Assembly: GCF_000714935.1 (NCBI RefSeq)
Contig: NZ_JMIR01000037.1
Coordinates: 1 to 64,000, forward strand
Length of the DNA: 64,000 nucleotides
Reading direction: 5' to 3'
Origin: Tumebacillus flagellatus
GTDB taxonomy: Bacteria; Bacillota; Bacilli; Tumebacillales; Tumebacillaceae
The translations under genes and the position numbers were made by a program. Within the stretch, counting starts at the first letter, position 1, and each line of letters opens with the position of its first letter. Shown here one piece after another: positions 33,844 through 41,297 of the stretch. The notes beneath the pieces were generated by a model that was not told the DNA's origin, made no database searches, and saw nothing but the letters and a program-made list of their open reading frames with translations.

Positions 33844-34925
33844 TGGTCCTCTCCGGCGTCGGGCAGTTTCATGTTGACGATCAGGTCGGGCAGCAGGCCG
33901 GCTTTCTCCGCGATCGCCGCCACTTCTTCCGTGATCTTCGCTCCCTTGGCGACGAGCAGGCGGCCGGAGCCGTCCTGCAGGTCGGCTCCGGAGATCTTGC
34001 CGACGATGTAGCGGTTGCGAATGGAGAGAATCTCCGCCGAGACGGCGCTCGATTCGCGGGATTCCTCCGGTTCAAACTCCGATTCCGCTTCGACGAGCGG
34101 CTCGCGGACGCGTTCCGGTTTCAGGTGCGGAGCTTCTTGAGCGGGAGCGGACTCTTCATACATCCAGTCGCGGCTCTCTCCGACTGAGATCGGTTCCTCT
34201 TCTTCAACTTGACCGGAGACGAACGATCCGATGTTGCCCCAGAACGCCAGCGGCGCGTCGCCCGGCGCACTTCCCGCCGCCCGCGCTTGACGGGCGGGGG
34301 CGGGTTTCGGTTCCGGCTGTTGCTTGGCTTTGAACTGGATGACGTTTTCGTGCTTGGGCTCTTCCGGCTCCGGTTTGCTTTCCGGAGCCGACGGGGTGAC
34401 GGGAGCAGACGGTGACGGGGACGGGGATTCTGCCGCTTCCGGCACTTCAGGCGCTTCCGGCGTGAACTCTTCCAGCACCTCTAGGAGATCAAACGACGAG
34501 TTCGTAAATTTGTGCATCGTCGCACCGAACTCTTGCAGCATGTTGGTGAGCAAGTTGTTGTAATGGTCGATCTGCCCTTCGATGCTGTCGATTTTGCGTT
34601 GGTGCTCCGCTTGTTTTTGTTCCAATTGGCGCTGCAGGCCCTCCACTTCGGAGAGCGTGTGTTGGCGCATCACCTGCAGCACGGCGTCGGCGCGGGAGAG
34701 CAGAAGCTCGCGCAAGTACATCTGCTCGGCTTGAAGCTGTTGTTGGCGCGTCAATTCGTCGCGCTCCCGGCGCAGGCGGTCGTTCTCTTCGCGGGCGAAT
34801 TGCAGGCGATTCTCCATCTCGGTGCGCTCAAGTTCTTGCAGGTGTTTGAGTTGACGCAGGTAGCCGGATACTTTTTGTTGACTCAAGCCGAACATTCTGT
34901 TTTTAAGTTGCGGACGGTCCTCCAT
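33840..34925 (-). CDS. Coiled-coil protein with DivIVA-like N-terminus and small C-terminal domain
   Basis: 361 residues. Residues about 8-120 form a long coiled coil starting FGLSQQKVSGYLRQL, similar in style to DivIVA-type polar scaffold proteins. About 130-290 is Pro/Glu/Ser-rich and disordered. About 305-352 is a compact domain with GKISGADLQDGSGRLLVAKG and LIVNMKLP. Function unknown; a scaffold that positions the polysaccharide machine is an inference. It overlaps the preceding coiled-coil gene and the next gene. Confidence 0.65.
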   Translation of the reverse strand: MEDRPQLKNRMFGLSQQKVSGYLRQLKHLQELERTEMENRLQFAREENDRLRRERDELTRQQQLQAEQMYLRELLLSRADAVLQVMRQHTLSEVEGLQRQLEQKQAEHQRKIDSIEGQIDHYNNLLTNMLQEFGATMHKFTNSSFDLLEVLEEFTPEAPEVPEAAESPSPSPSAPVTPSAPESKPEPEEPKHENVIQFKAKQQPEPKPAPARQARAAGSAPGDAPLAFWGNIGSFVSGQVEEEEPISVGESRDWMYEESAPAQEAPHLKPERVREPLVEAESEFEPEESRESSAVSAEILSIRNRYIVGKISGADLQDGSGRLLVAKGAKITEEVAAIAEKAGLLPDLIVNMKLPDAGEDQ

Positions 34926-35328
34926 GCTCTCCCTCCTTTACTTGAACTTGCAGATTGATCTCCAACTGTTTGAGCTTTTCAAGCGCCTGTTGCACGACCG
35001 ATTCGCGGTGCAACTGGCTGACTTCCAGCACTTCGATTTGTTTTTGTTCCGAGAGCTTGAGCTCTTCAAGCATCTGGTACACTTCGCGGGTTTGTTCGAG
35101 ATGCGCTTGCCAGAACAGCGTCATGACTTGCTCGTCGACGGCGTTTTGTTGAATTTCTTGCAGGTGTTGAATCTCCAGGCGCAGGCGGTCGTTCGCTTCG
35201 GTCAGCGCCGTGTGTTCCTGTTGCAGGGCGTCCATCTGTTCGCGGTGCGCCGTCTGCAACTCCGAGATGATGAGGTCCACCGAGTCCGGAGTGTAGCCCC
35301 AGACAGAACGTTTTGTAATTTTGGGCAT
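34903..35328 (-). CDS. Small DivIVA-like coiled-coil protein
   Basis: 141 residues from MPKITKRS, start chosen for GGAGG eight bases upstream. VWGYTPDSVDLIISELQ resembles the N-terminal lipid-binding/dimer motif of DivIVA-like proteins (a GY-x-x-x-x-VD pattern), followed by coiled coil to the end. It probably interacts with the similar 361-residue protein encoded next. No enzyme motif is visible. Confidence 0.65.
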   Translation of the reverse strand: MPKITKRSVWGYTPDSVDLIISELQTAHREQMDALQQEHTALTEANDRLRLEIQHLQEIQQNAVDEQVMTLFWQAHLEQTREVYQMLEELKLSEQKQIEVLEVSQLHRESVVQQALEKLKQLEINLQVQVKEGEHGGPSAT

Positions 35329-35353
35329 TCTGGCTTCCTCCACGTCTCAGGGT

Positions 35354-37093
35354 TTATGCGATTTCAAGCAGGCGGATCAGCGCGTCCGCTTTTTCCAATT
35401 CCACAAACGCTTGGTCGTAGTCGCCTAAGTGATTGTATGCGTTGGAGAGTTCCGTCAAGATCATCGGACTGATCGGCGAATTGGGCTTGGCTTGCAGGGC
35501 GTCGCGCAAGTGCTGCGCCGCTTCACTGTACAGCCCGCACGCCATCAGCGCCATGCCTTGGTCAAACAGCAGCTTCTGCTGCGAGAGGCTCTCTTCGCGA
35601 CGGCGGACGACCGGCACGCGTTCTTCGGCGCGCACCGCCAAGCGCACGTAACTTTTCAAGTGCAGGTCGATCATCTTGTTCAAAGTGAAAAAGTTCAGCG
35701 CCCGCTCGCGGGCTTCCTTGCCGAGCGCCGTGCGCAATTCCGGATTGCCCGCCAGCGTCAAGATCGCCTCCGCCACTTCGTCGGCGCGGCGCGGCGTCAC
35801 GACGATTCCGGTGTCGCCGAGGGCTTCCGTCACCCCGCCGACGTCGGTCGCCACACAGGGCTTGCCGGTCATCATCGCTTCGATGACGGAATACGGAAAC
35901 GCTTCGGAAATCGACGTCAGCGCGATGATGTCGCCGCTGGAGTACGCCGCCGACATGTTGCTCGTATGTCCGGCAAAAACGAAACTGTCACCCAGCCCCA
36001 ACTCCGCGTGCAACTCCAAGCACTGTTCGTAGTAGGCGGGCACGGAAACCGACCCGTAGACGACGAAGCGGATGTCGGGGAATTTCTGCTTGACTTGCGC
36101 CGCCGCCTGCAAGAACGTCAACACGTCTTTGAGCGGGTCGATGCGGGCGACCATGACGACGGTGACCACCTCGTTCGCCGCGGGCGGCGCCTCCACGAAC
36201 ACGTTCGGGTCAATGCCGTTGTAGATGACGCGGATGCGGTTTTCCGGCACGCCGAAGCGCGTTTCCCAGCGGGTGTTGTAGGAACACACCGGCGAAACTT
36301 GGTCCGCATACGCGTAATTGGCGGTCGCAAGCGATTGGATGAAGCGGATGAGGAACGTGTTCATAAACGACGAGTACGGCTGCTTGGAGAGCGCCAAGTA
36401 TTGTTCGCGGAGATAGACCCCGTGCTCCGTGAGCATGAACGGGGTGCCGAACTTGATCTTGGAGATGATGCAGGGGATGCCGCAGAACGCCGCCGCTGTC
36501 GAGTGCGTCACATGCACGTCGGGAACCGGCGTGTTGACGATGTTCAAGAAGCGGTACACCCAGCCGAGCGTCTGCACCAGACCGTAGATGTCCGGTTCGC
36601 TGAGCCGGTTTTCCTTGTGACTGGCGAGCTCCAAGATCAGCGCCTTGTAGGTCTCCCACGTCAGTTCCGATTTGAACGAGACTTTGTAGTCGTACTCTTG
36701 GAAGTAGTCGTACAGCGAGACCAGCAGTTTGCCGAATTTCTTCGGGCTTTTCACCTCGGTGAGGATTTCATGAATCAACTCCACGAACAGCGGGAGGAAC
36801 ACGTCGCGGATGTGCGGTTCGGTTGTGTTTTTTTTGGGCAAGTAGATCTCGGAGAAGGGAATCTCCAAGTGCTCTTTGGGCTCTTCCGTTCCCCACAGCG
36901 GAACGTTGATCATGTCGGCGTGCGCGGGCAAGCCGAATTTCTGCGTGATGAACGGGTTGGCCGTGATGGCATAGACGACGAAATCGACCATATCCATTTT
37001 CTGCACCAACGTCTCGCACCACGTGGAAACCCCGCCCTGGTGGTACGGATACGTTCCCTCGGTCGACAAGAGAATTCGAATTCGCCCAGACAT
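35354..37093 (-). CDS. PelF-like family 4 glycosyltransferase with C-terminal TPR
   Basis: 579 residues. The N-terminal domain is DUF3492/PelF-like: LLSTEGTYPYHQGGVSTW, then STAAAFCGIPCIISKIKFGTP and MLTEHGVYLREQY. The GT-B C-terminal domain has VIYNGIDPNVF, ARIDPLKD and SISEAFPYSVIEAMMTGKP. Residues about 510-575 are two TPR-like repeats, absent from ordinary PelF. PelF polymerises partially N-acetylated galactosamine in Pel-type biofilms. It is the first gene of a ten-gene operon and has AAGGGGTG before the ATG. Confidence 0.85.
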   Translation of the reverse strand: MSGRIRILLSTEGTYPYHQGGVSTWCETLVQKMDMVDFVVYAITANPFITQKFGLPAHADMINVPLWGTEEPKEHLEIPFSEIYLPKKNTTEPHIRDVFLPLFVELIHEILTEVKSPKKFGKLLVSLYDYFQEYDYKVSFKSELTWETYKALILELASHKENRLSEPDIYGLVQTLGWVYRFLNIVNTPVPDVHVTHSTAAAFCGIPCIISKIKFGTPFMLTEHGVYLREQYLALSKQPYSSFMNTFLIRFIQSLATANYAYADQVSPVCSYNTRWETRFGVPENRIRVIYNGIDPNVFVEAPPAANEVVTVVMVARIDPLKDVLTFLQAAAQVKQKFPDIRFVVYGSVSVPAYYEQCLELHAELGLGDSFVFAGHTSNMSAAYSSGDIIALTSISEAFPYSVIEAMMTGKPCVATDVGGVTEALGDTGIVVTPRRADEVAEAILTLAGNPELRTALGKEARERALNFFTLNKMIDLHLKSYVRLAVRAEERVPVVRRREESLSQQKLLFDQGMALMACGLYSEAAQHLRDALQAKPNSPISPMILTELSNAYNHLGDYDQAFVELEKADALIRLLEIA

Positions 37094-37350
37094 GCCTTCA
37101 CCCCTTTCGCCCTGTTAAACATAAGTACAATTATTGTATCATCTCAACCGCGAGCGGTATATGAAAAACGGTCGAGAGGCATTCGCCAAATTTATCTATA
37201 CTTAACGTATGAAAGCCACTGTTATTTTGCTGAATTTACCATTTGGAATTATTCTAGTATTCGAGGAGTTTGGGACTAATGTACCAAGCCTTTGGCGAAC
37301 TGTCGAGAGTAATTTCGTATCAAATCGGTGACTTTTGAACTATTTCTCGA
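37094..37350 (-). promoter_or_regulatory. Polysaccharide operon upstream region
   Basis: This gap holds no gene. On the minus strand TTGAGA and TATGTT 18 bases apart lie close to the PelF-like gene, with a perfect 13-base palindrome TACAATTATTGTA at 37124-37136 over them. Further upstream is the bipartite element at 37269-37307 that is shared with the KamA operon. Confidence 0.5.
37269..37307 (-). promoter_or_regulatory. Shared promoter/operator element, copy 1
   Basis: The plus strand reads TTTGGGACTAATGTACCAA (37269-37287), 13 variable bases, then TGTCGAG (37301-37307). On the minus strand this gives a -35-like TCGACA, a 17-base spacer and a -10-like TACATT. The -10 lies inside the dyad TTGGGAC-TAAT-GTACCAA. 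Copy 2 is at 39739-39777. It would place a transcript start about 180 bases before the PelF-like gene. Confidence 0.65.
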
Positions 37351-37385
37351 AAAAAAAACCACTGCGCGGGGGCAGCGGCTTTTTT
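37351..37385 (-). terminator. Terminator of the ATP-grasp/KamA operon
   Basis: AAACCACTGC (37356-37365) pairs, with one wobble, with GCAGCGGCTTT (37373-37383). The A-run 37351-37358 gives the minus-strand U-tract. Confidence 0.8.
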
Positions 37386-37395
37386 CAGAGCTTCG

Positions 37396-38568
37396 TTATC
37401 GGCGGATGATGAATTTCCACATCTGCGGGTTCCACGCAAACCGCAGCGCGGAGAGCAGAAAGCCCACCGTCGGCAACGGGTCTTCCTTGGACACGGTGTC
37501 ATCCGGCGTGGAGAAGCTCCAGAACGGCGGATTCATCTCGCGGCGGTTCGGGTTGCTGAGGTAGTGCAGCACATCGCCCGGCAGCAGGGCGCGGCCTTGG
37601 ACGCCGGTTCTGTACGTGTGCATCTCCTCGACAGGCAAGTCCAGCGCGTGTTGATGCAACAGATACGGAAAGTCCACGCCGCAGCGGATCGACAGGTGGA
37701 CGGAGCTCCAGAAGCGCGGGTTGATCTCCAGCAATTTCGGCACGCCGCTGCGCGGGTCGACGATGAATTCCACGTCGACGACGCCAAACCACGGGACATG
37801 CTCCATCAGCCGGATCGCTTCTTGGAGCACTTCGGGAAACTCCACGCTCTCGTGGATCGTGCTCGGGCCGCGCTGGATCGGGTAGTTGCGGATCTGCTTC
37901 TGGATAAACGTGCCGGTCAAACGGTGTTCGCGGTCATAGGAGAGGCCGACGTCGTACTTGGTGCCGGGCGGAATGCTTTCTTGCAAGAGCGGATTCGGGT
38001 ACTCGGCATGCACGTCCGGGTAGACCCGCAACAGTTCTTCCAGCGACTCGATGAAGCGCACGCCGCGGGAGCCGGAGCTCATGCGCGGCTTGATGACGAC
38101 GGGGAATTCGAGGGCTTGTACCAGTTGGCGAAGTTCGTCGAGGTCGACCTGTGCGCCGAACTGCGGCTGGATCGTCTGCGGGCAGGACACGCCGGCTGCC
38201 ATCGCCACTTTCATCGTCTCGCCTTTGTCGGAGGCGATCTGATAGCTTTCAAGCGACGGGACGGGCAGGCGGCAGATGCCCTGCAACTCCCCTTGGCGGC
38301 GGACGACGATTTCCATCGTGTCTTCGTCCATCGGGAACAGCACGTCGACTTTTTCCCGAATCAACGTCTCGCGCAGCCAGTCGAAGAACGCGTCCGGTGC
38401 AGTTTTGGGATCGGGGTAGAGGAAAGTCTGCTCGGTGTATTTGGAAAACCCGGTCGCGTGGAAGCGGATTTTTTCCCCGACGAGGATGCGGTGGCCGCGC
38501 TTGCCAAGCGAGCGGGTGATGGCGAGAGACTTGCTCAACATGCCGTTGGTGACGAAAACGGTGGTCAT
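37396..38568 (-). CDS. ATP-grasp family ligase
   Basis: 390 residues. The Rossmann-like preATP domain starts MTTVFVTNGMLSKSLAITRSL. The ATP-grasp core shows VVIKPRMSSGSRGV, LLQESIPPGTKYD and LLEINPRFWSSV, with an acidic DVEFIVD metal site. It resembles carbamoyl-phosphate-synthase-like ATP-grasp proteins that join a carboxylate to an amine. Its start overlaps the aminomutase stop by four bases, so the two are a functional pair; ligation of a beta-amino acid is the simplest inference. The acceptor is unknown. Confidence 0.85.
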   Translation of the reverse strand: MTTVFVTNGMLSKSLAITRSLGKRGHRILVGEKIRFHATGFSKYTEQTFLYPDPKTAPDAFFDWLRETLIREKVDVLFPMDEDTMEIVVRRQGELQGICRLPVPSLESYQIASDKGETMKVAMAAGVSCPQTIQPQFGAQVDLDELRQLVQALEFPVVIKPRMSSGSRGVRFIESLEELLRVYPDVHAEYPNPLLQESIPPGTKYDVGLSYDREHRLTGTFIQKQIRNYPIQRGPSTIHESVEFPEVLQEAIRLMEHVPWFGVVDVEFIVDPRSGVPKLLEINPRFWSSVHLSIRCGVDFPYLLHQHALDLPVEEMHTYRTGVQGRALLPGDVLHYLSNPNRREMNPPFWSFSTPDDTVSKEDPLPTVGFLLSALRFAWNPQMWKFIIRR

Positions 38569-39683
38569 GCTCTTCCTCCCTTGTCGGGTGCAGACCAGTG
38601 CTGTTCCGATCCCGGCAAGTCGTCAAACCACGCCGCGTCGTCCGGGCAAGGGAGGATCATCATCTTGCCGTAGTCGTTGTCGCGGCTTTGGTGGTATTTC
38701 AAGTAGGCGGTGCCGTTTTCGATCGCGAGTATTTCGATCTTACCGGACGTGTGGCTCATCACCAAGCGAACGCGCTTGCCGAAGCCGGACGTTTTGCTTT
38801 TCGCTTCTTCGACCATCTTGTAGATTTTGTGCAGGGGCAAGACGAACGACGAATTCCCGATCACCGGGCGGTTGACGAAGAAGTAGTACGGGTTCACGCC
38901 CGCCCACGACAGTTGGTCGAGCAGTTCGGCGAGCACGTCGGCGTCGTCGTTGATGCCTTGCAGGATCGGTGTTTGGTTGACGAGGATCACGCCTGCGTCG
39001 TGCATCGCTTGGAAGCCCAGGCGTGCTTGCGGCGTGATTTCGCGCGGGTGGTTGACGTGCGTGACGACGTAGATGCGCTGGTCGGGCGACGAGTAGGTGC
39101 GGAACAGTTCCAGCAAGTTCTCGTCTTCGTAGATGCGCATCGGGTTGAAGACGGGGATCTTTGAGCCGATGCGGATGACTTTGACGTGCGGAATCTCGCG
39201 CAATTTTTGCAAAATCGCGCCGAGGCGGGTCGTGGAAAGCGCCAGCGGGTCGCCTCCGGTGAGCAACACGTTGTTGATCTCCGGGTGTTGGCGGATGTAT
39301 TCCAAGCCCTCGCTGACGTCGACGGTGTGTTCGTGGACGTCTTCCAAGAACAGCCGCTTGCGGAAGCAGTAGCGGCAATACGCGCCGCAGATTTCCGAAA
39401 CGAGCAAGAGCGCGGTGGTTTTGTACTTGTGTTGGGTGCCCTTCGCGACATAGTTCGTCTCTTCGGCGGACGCGTCCCACTGCCCGTAGTCTTTCAACTC
39501 GTCGGTGCTCGGGATGACGAGTTTGCGAATCGGATCGTGCGGGTCGTCCCAGTTGATCAGTCCCAAGTAGTAGTCGTTGACGCGAAAGGCAAACTGTTCG
39601 GTGACAGCTTGCAACTGCTGGCGTTCTTCCGGGGTCAACTGCTCGATTTTGTTGATGTCTATGATGAACTTAGGGTTGGACAT
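38565..39683 (-). CDS. KamA-family radical SAM aminomutase
   Basis: 372 residues, shorter than classic lysine 2,3-aminomutase. The radical SAM cluster motif is Cys99, Cys103, Cys106 (CGAYCRYCF). LLTGGDPLALST and the C-terminal GFGKRVRLVMSHTSGK occupy the position of the PLP-lysine loop (GGGGK in known enzymes). It should move an alpha-amino group to the beta carbon of lysine, glutamate or a related substrate. The start at 39683 follows AGGAGG; no second upstream gene is in the operon. Confidence 0.85.
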   Translation of the reverse strand: MSNPKFIIDINKIEQLTPEERQQLQAVTEQFAFRVNDYYLGLINWDDPHDPIRKLVIPSTDELKDYGQWDASAEETNYVAKGTQHKYKTTALLLVSEICGAYCRYCFRKRLFLEDVHEHTVDVSEGLEYIRQHPEINNVLLTGGDPLALSTTRLGAILQKLREIPHVKVIRIGSKIPVFNPMRIYEDENLLELFRTYSSPDQRIYVVTHVNHPREITPQARLGFQAMHDAGVILVNQTPILQGINDDADVLAELLDQLSWAGVNPYYFFVNRPVIGNSSFVLPLHKIYKMVEEAKSKTSGFGKRVRLVMSHTSGKIEILAIENGTAYLKYHQSRDNDYGKMMILPCPDDAAWFDDLPGSEQHWSAPDKGGRA

Positions 39684-39738
39684 GATGTCTGAACCTCCTG
39701 AGGGCACGAAGCGAAAGTCCCGATTTGAATTTACAACC

Positions 39739-39777
39739 TTTGGGACTAATGTACCAACTGAGGGGTCGGATGTCGAG
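39739..39777 (-). promoter_or_regulatory. Shared promoter/operator element, copy 2
   Basis: The 19-base TTTGGGACTAATGTACCAA (39739-39757), 13 unrelated bases and TGTCGAG (39771-39777) repeat copy 1 exactly in sequence and spacing, while the 13 bases between differ. It gives TCGACA, 17 bases, TACATT on the minus strand, about 65 bases before the KamA start codon. Confidence 0.7.
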
Positions 39778-39780
39778 TTA

Positions 39781-39814
39781 AAAAAGACCCTTGATTGGAA
39801 AACAGGGTCTTTTT
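39781..39814. terminator. Terminator downstream of the SMI1-like relic
   Basis: AAAAAGACCCT (39781-39791) pairs with AGGGTCTTTTT (39804-39814). It separates the relic's transcript from the KamA promoter. Confidence 0.85.
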
Positions 39815-39883
39815 CTTACGTGATTGAATACCGGCGGGAAGGCCGCTTTGCTGCTTTGCGCATGTGCGGCGCAGGGCGGTTTT

Positions 39884-40260
39884 TTAGAGAGCGGGTTGCA
39901 TGCATGGCTGGAATTGGCGGATGAGGTCTTCGAGGGAGTCGGCGATGCGTTCGAAGGTGCCGAATTCGTAGTCTTCGAGGTAGACGGCTCCCGTTTCGTT
40001 GTGGACGACGACGAGGAGGCTTTGGTCGGTGCCGGTTCCCAGCGGGATGTATTCGAGCGAGCCGTTGTGGGCGTCTTGGTAGCCGGTGGTGCAGATGTAG
40101 AACTCTTCGAGCTCCCGTCCGGGGGGGCAACCAAAAAGTTCGTAGTTTTGATCTTTTGAAGAAGATTAGAATACTCGATGTCACGGTTCCAAATCCCAAA
40201 CTTTTTCTCAATATTATGGATACCGCCAAATCCTTTATGTAGCTCCTTTGGACGTTCCAT
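39884..40260 (-). pseudogene. SMI1/KNR4 (SUKH)-like immunity-type gene, apparently frameshifted
   Basis: From ATG 40260 the frame reads about 47 residues including NIEKKFGIWNRDIEYSNLL and reaches APP at a run of seven C (near 40121-40127). Continuing in the neighbouring frame gives GRELEEFYICTTGYQDAHNG, then VVVHNETGAVYLEDYEFG and IADSLEDLIRQF, ending at TAA 39886-39884. The latter part has the SUKH-domain order. The joined product would be about 124 residues, close to a complete SUKH protein. The shift may be a real mutation, phase variation or a sequencing error. The first part is AT-rich relative to the second. Confidence 0.55.
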
Positions 40261-40270
40261 CCCCCACCTG

Positions 40271-40320
40271 AAAAAAGCCCCTCCCCCGCGACGCGAAACG
40301 CCACGGGAGAGGGGCTTTTT
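40271..40320. terminator. Terminator after recR
   Basis: AAAAAAGCCCCTC pairs with GAGAGGGGCTTTTT across a GC-rich inner stem. The minus-strand U-tract faces away from recR. Confidence 0.88.
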
Positions 40321-40333
40321 GAGCAGATACGTA

Positions 40334-40939
40334 TTAAAGTTCTCTGCGGCCTTCGAGAGCTTTGGAGAGGGTGACTTCGTCGGCATACTCCAGATCGCCG
40401 CCGACCGGAAGACCTGCGGCGATGCGGGTGACTTTGATTCCGACCGGTTTCAAGAGACGCGAGAGGTACATCGCCGTCGCCTCCCCTTCGATGTTCGGGT
40501 TGGTCGCCATGATGATCTCGTTGACCTCGATCTCCGGGTCTTGCAGACGACGCAGAAGTTCGGCGATGCGGATCTGATCCGGGCCGATGCCTTCGATGGG
40601 AGAAATCGCGCCTTGGAGCACGTGGTAGAGCCCGTTGAATTCGCGGGTCTTCTCCATCGCGACGACGTCCTTCGCCTCTTGCACGACGCAGATGACGTCG
40701 CGGCGGCGGGATTGGTCGTTGCAGAGGCGGCAGGGGTCAACATCGGTGATGTTGCAACAAACCGAGCAATGATGAAGGTGACGCTTGGCGTTGACGAGCG
40801 CTTTCGCCAGTTCCATCACGTCGTCTTCCTTCATGCTCAGCACGTGGAACGCGAGCCGTTGGGCGGTTTTCGGCCCGATCCCCGGCAGACGGTTGAAGCC
40901 GTCGACGAGGTTGGAGATCGCTTCCGGGTAGTAGAGCAT
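40334..40939 (-). CDS. recR: Recombination mediator RecR
   Basis: 201 residues: N-terminal helix-hairpin-helix ([16 protein letters not shown]), zinc finger ([18 protein letters not shown]), TOPRIM domain ([17 protein letters not shown]) and a C-terminal Walker-B-like region. RecR works with RecO and RecF in loading RecA. It lies 19 bases after ebfC. Its usual neighbour yaaL is displaced by 16 kb. Confidence 0.97.
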   Translation of the reverse strand: MLYYPEAISNLVDGFNRLPGIGPKTAQRLAFHVLSMKEDDVMELAKALVNAKRHLHHCSVCCNITDVDPCRLCNDQSRRRDVICVVQEAKDVVAMEKTREFNGLYHVLQGAISPIEGIGPDQIRIAELLRRLQDPEIEVNEIIMATNPNIEGEATAMYLSRLLKPVGIKVTRIAAGLPVGGDLEYADEVTLSKALEGRREL

Positions 40940-40958
40940 CGGGAGTGGTCTCCCGCTA

Positions 40959-41270
40959 CTAGAACAAGCCCGGCATGTTCATGCCTTTGGTGTACTTGCC
41001 CATTTCCGCTTGGGTCATCTCGTCGACCTTCTTCATCGCTTCGTTGATCGCCGCGAGCACGAGGTCTTGAAGCATTTCCACATCGTCCGGGTCAACCGCT
41101 TCCGGCTTGATCGTGACGGATTGGACTTGCTTGTGGCCGGAGACCACGATGGAAACGACGCCGCCGCCCGCGGTGCCTTCCACGGTTTTGTTGCCGAGTT
41201 CTTCCTGGGCTTTCATCATTTGTTCTTGCATTTTTTGTGCTTGCTTCATCAGTTGTTGCATGTTTTTCAT
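40959..41270 (-). CDS. YbaB/EbfC nucleoid-associated protein (YaaK)
   Basis: 103 residues. An N-terminal Met/Gln-rich helix ([18 protein letters not shown]) precedes the small beta domain with [18 protein letters not shown], the family signature. It binds DNA as a dimer and is conserved between dnaX and recR. Confidence 0.95.
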   Translation of the reverse strand: MKNMQQLMKQAQKMQEQMMKAQEELGNKTVEGTAGGGVVSIVVSGHKQVQSVTIKPEAVDPDDVEMLQDLVLAAINEAMKKVDEMTQAEMGKYTKGMNMPGLF

Positions 41271-41297
41271 GGGAGATTCACCTCATGATAGAATATG

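Noticed and set aside
39824-40159. Plus-strand 111-residue open frame over the SMI1-like relic
   Set aside because: It is the complement of the SUKH-like coding sequence and has shadow-like Val/Glu/Gly composition without a ribosome site.
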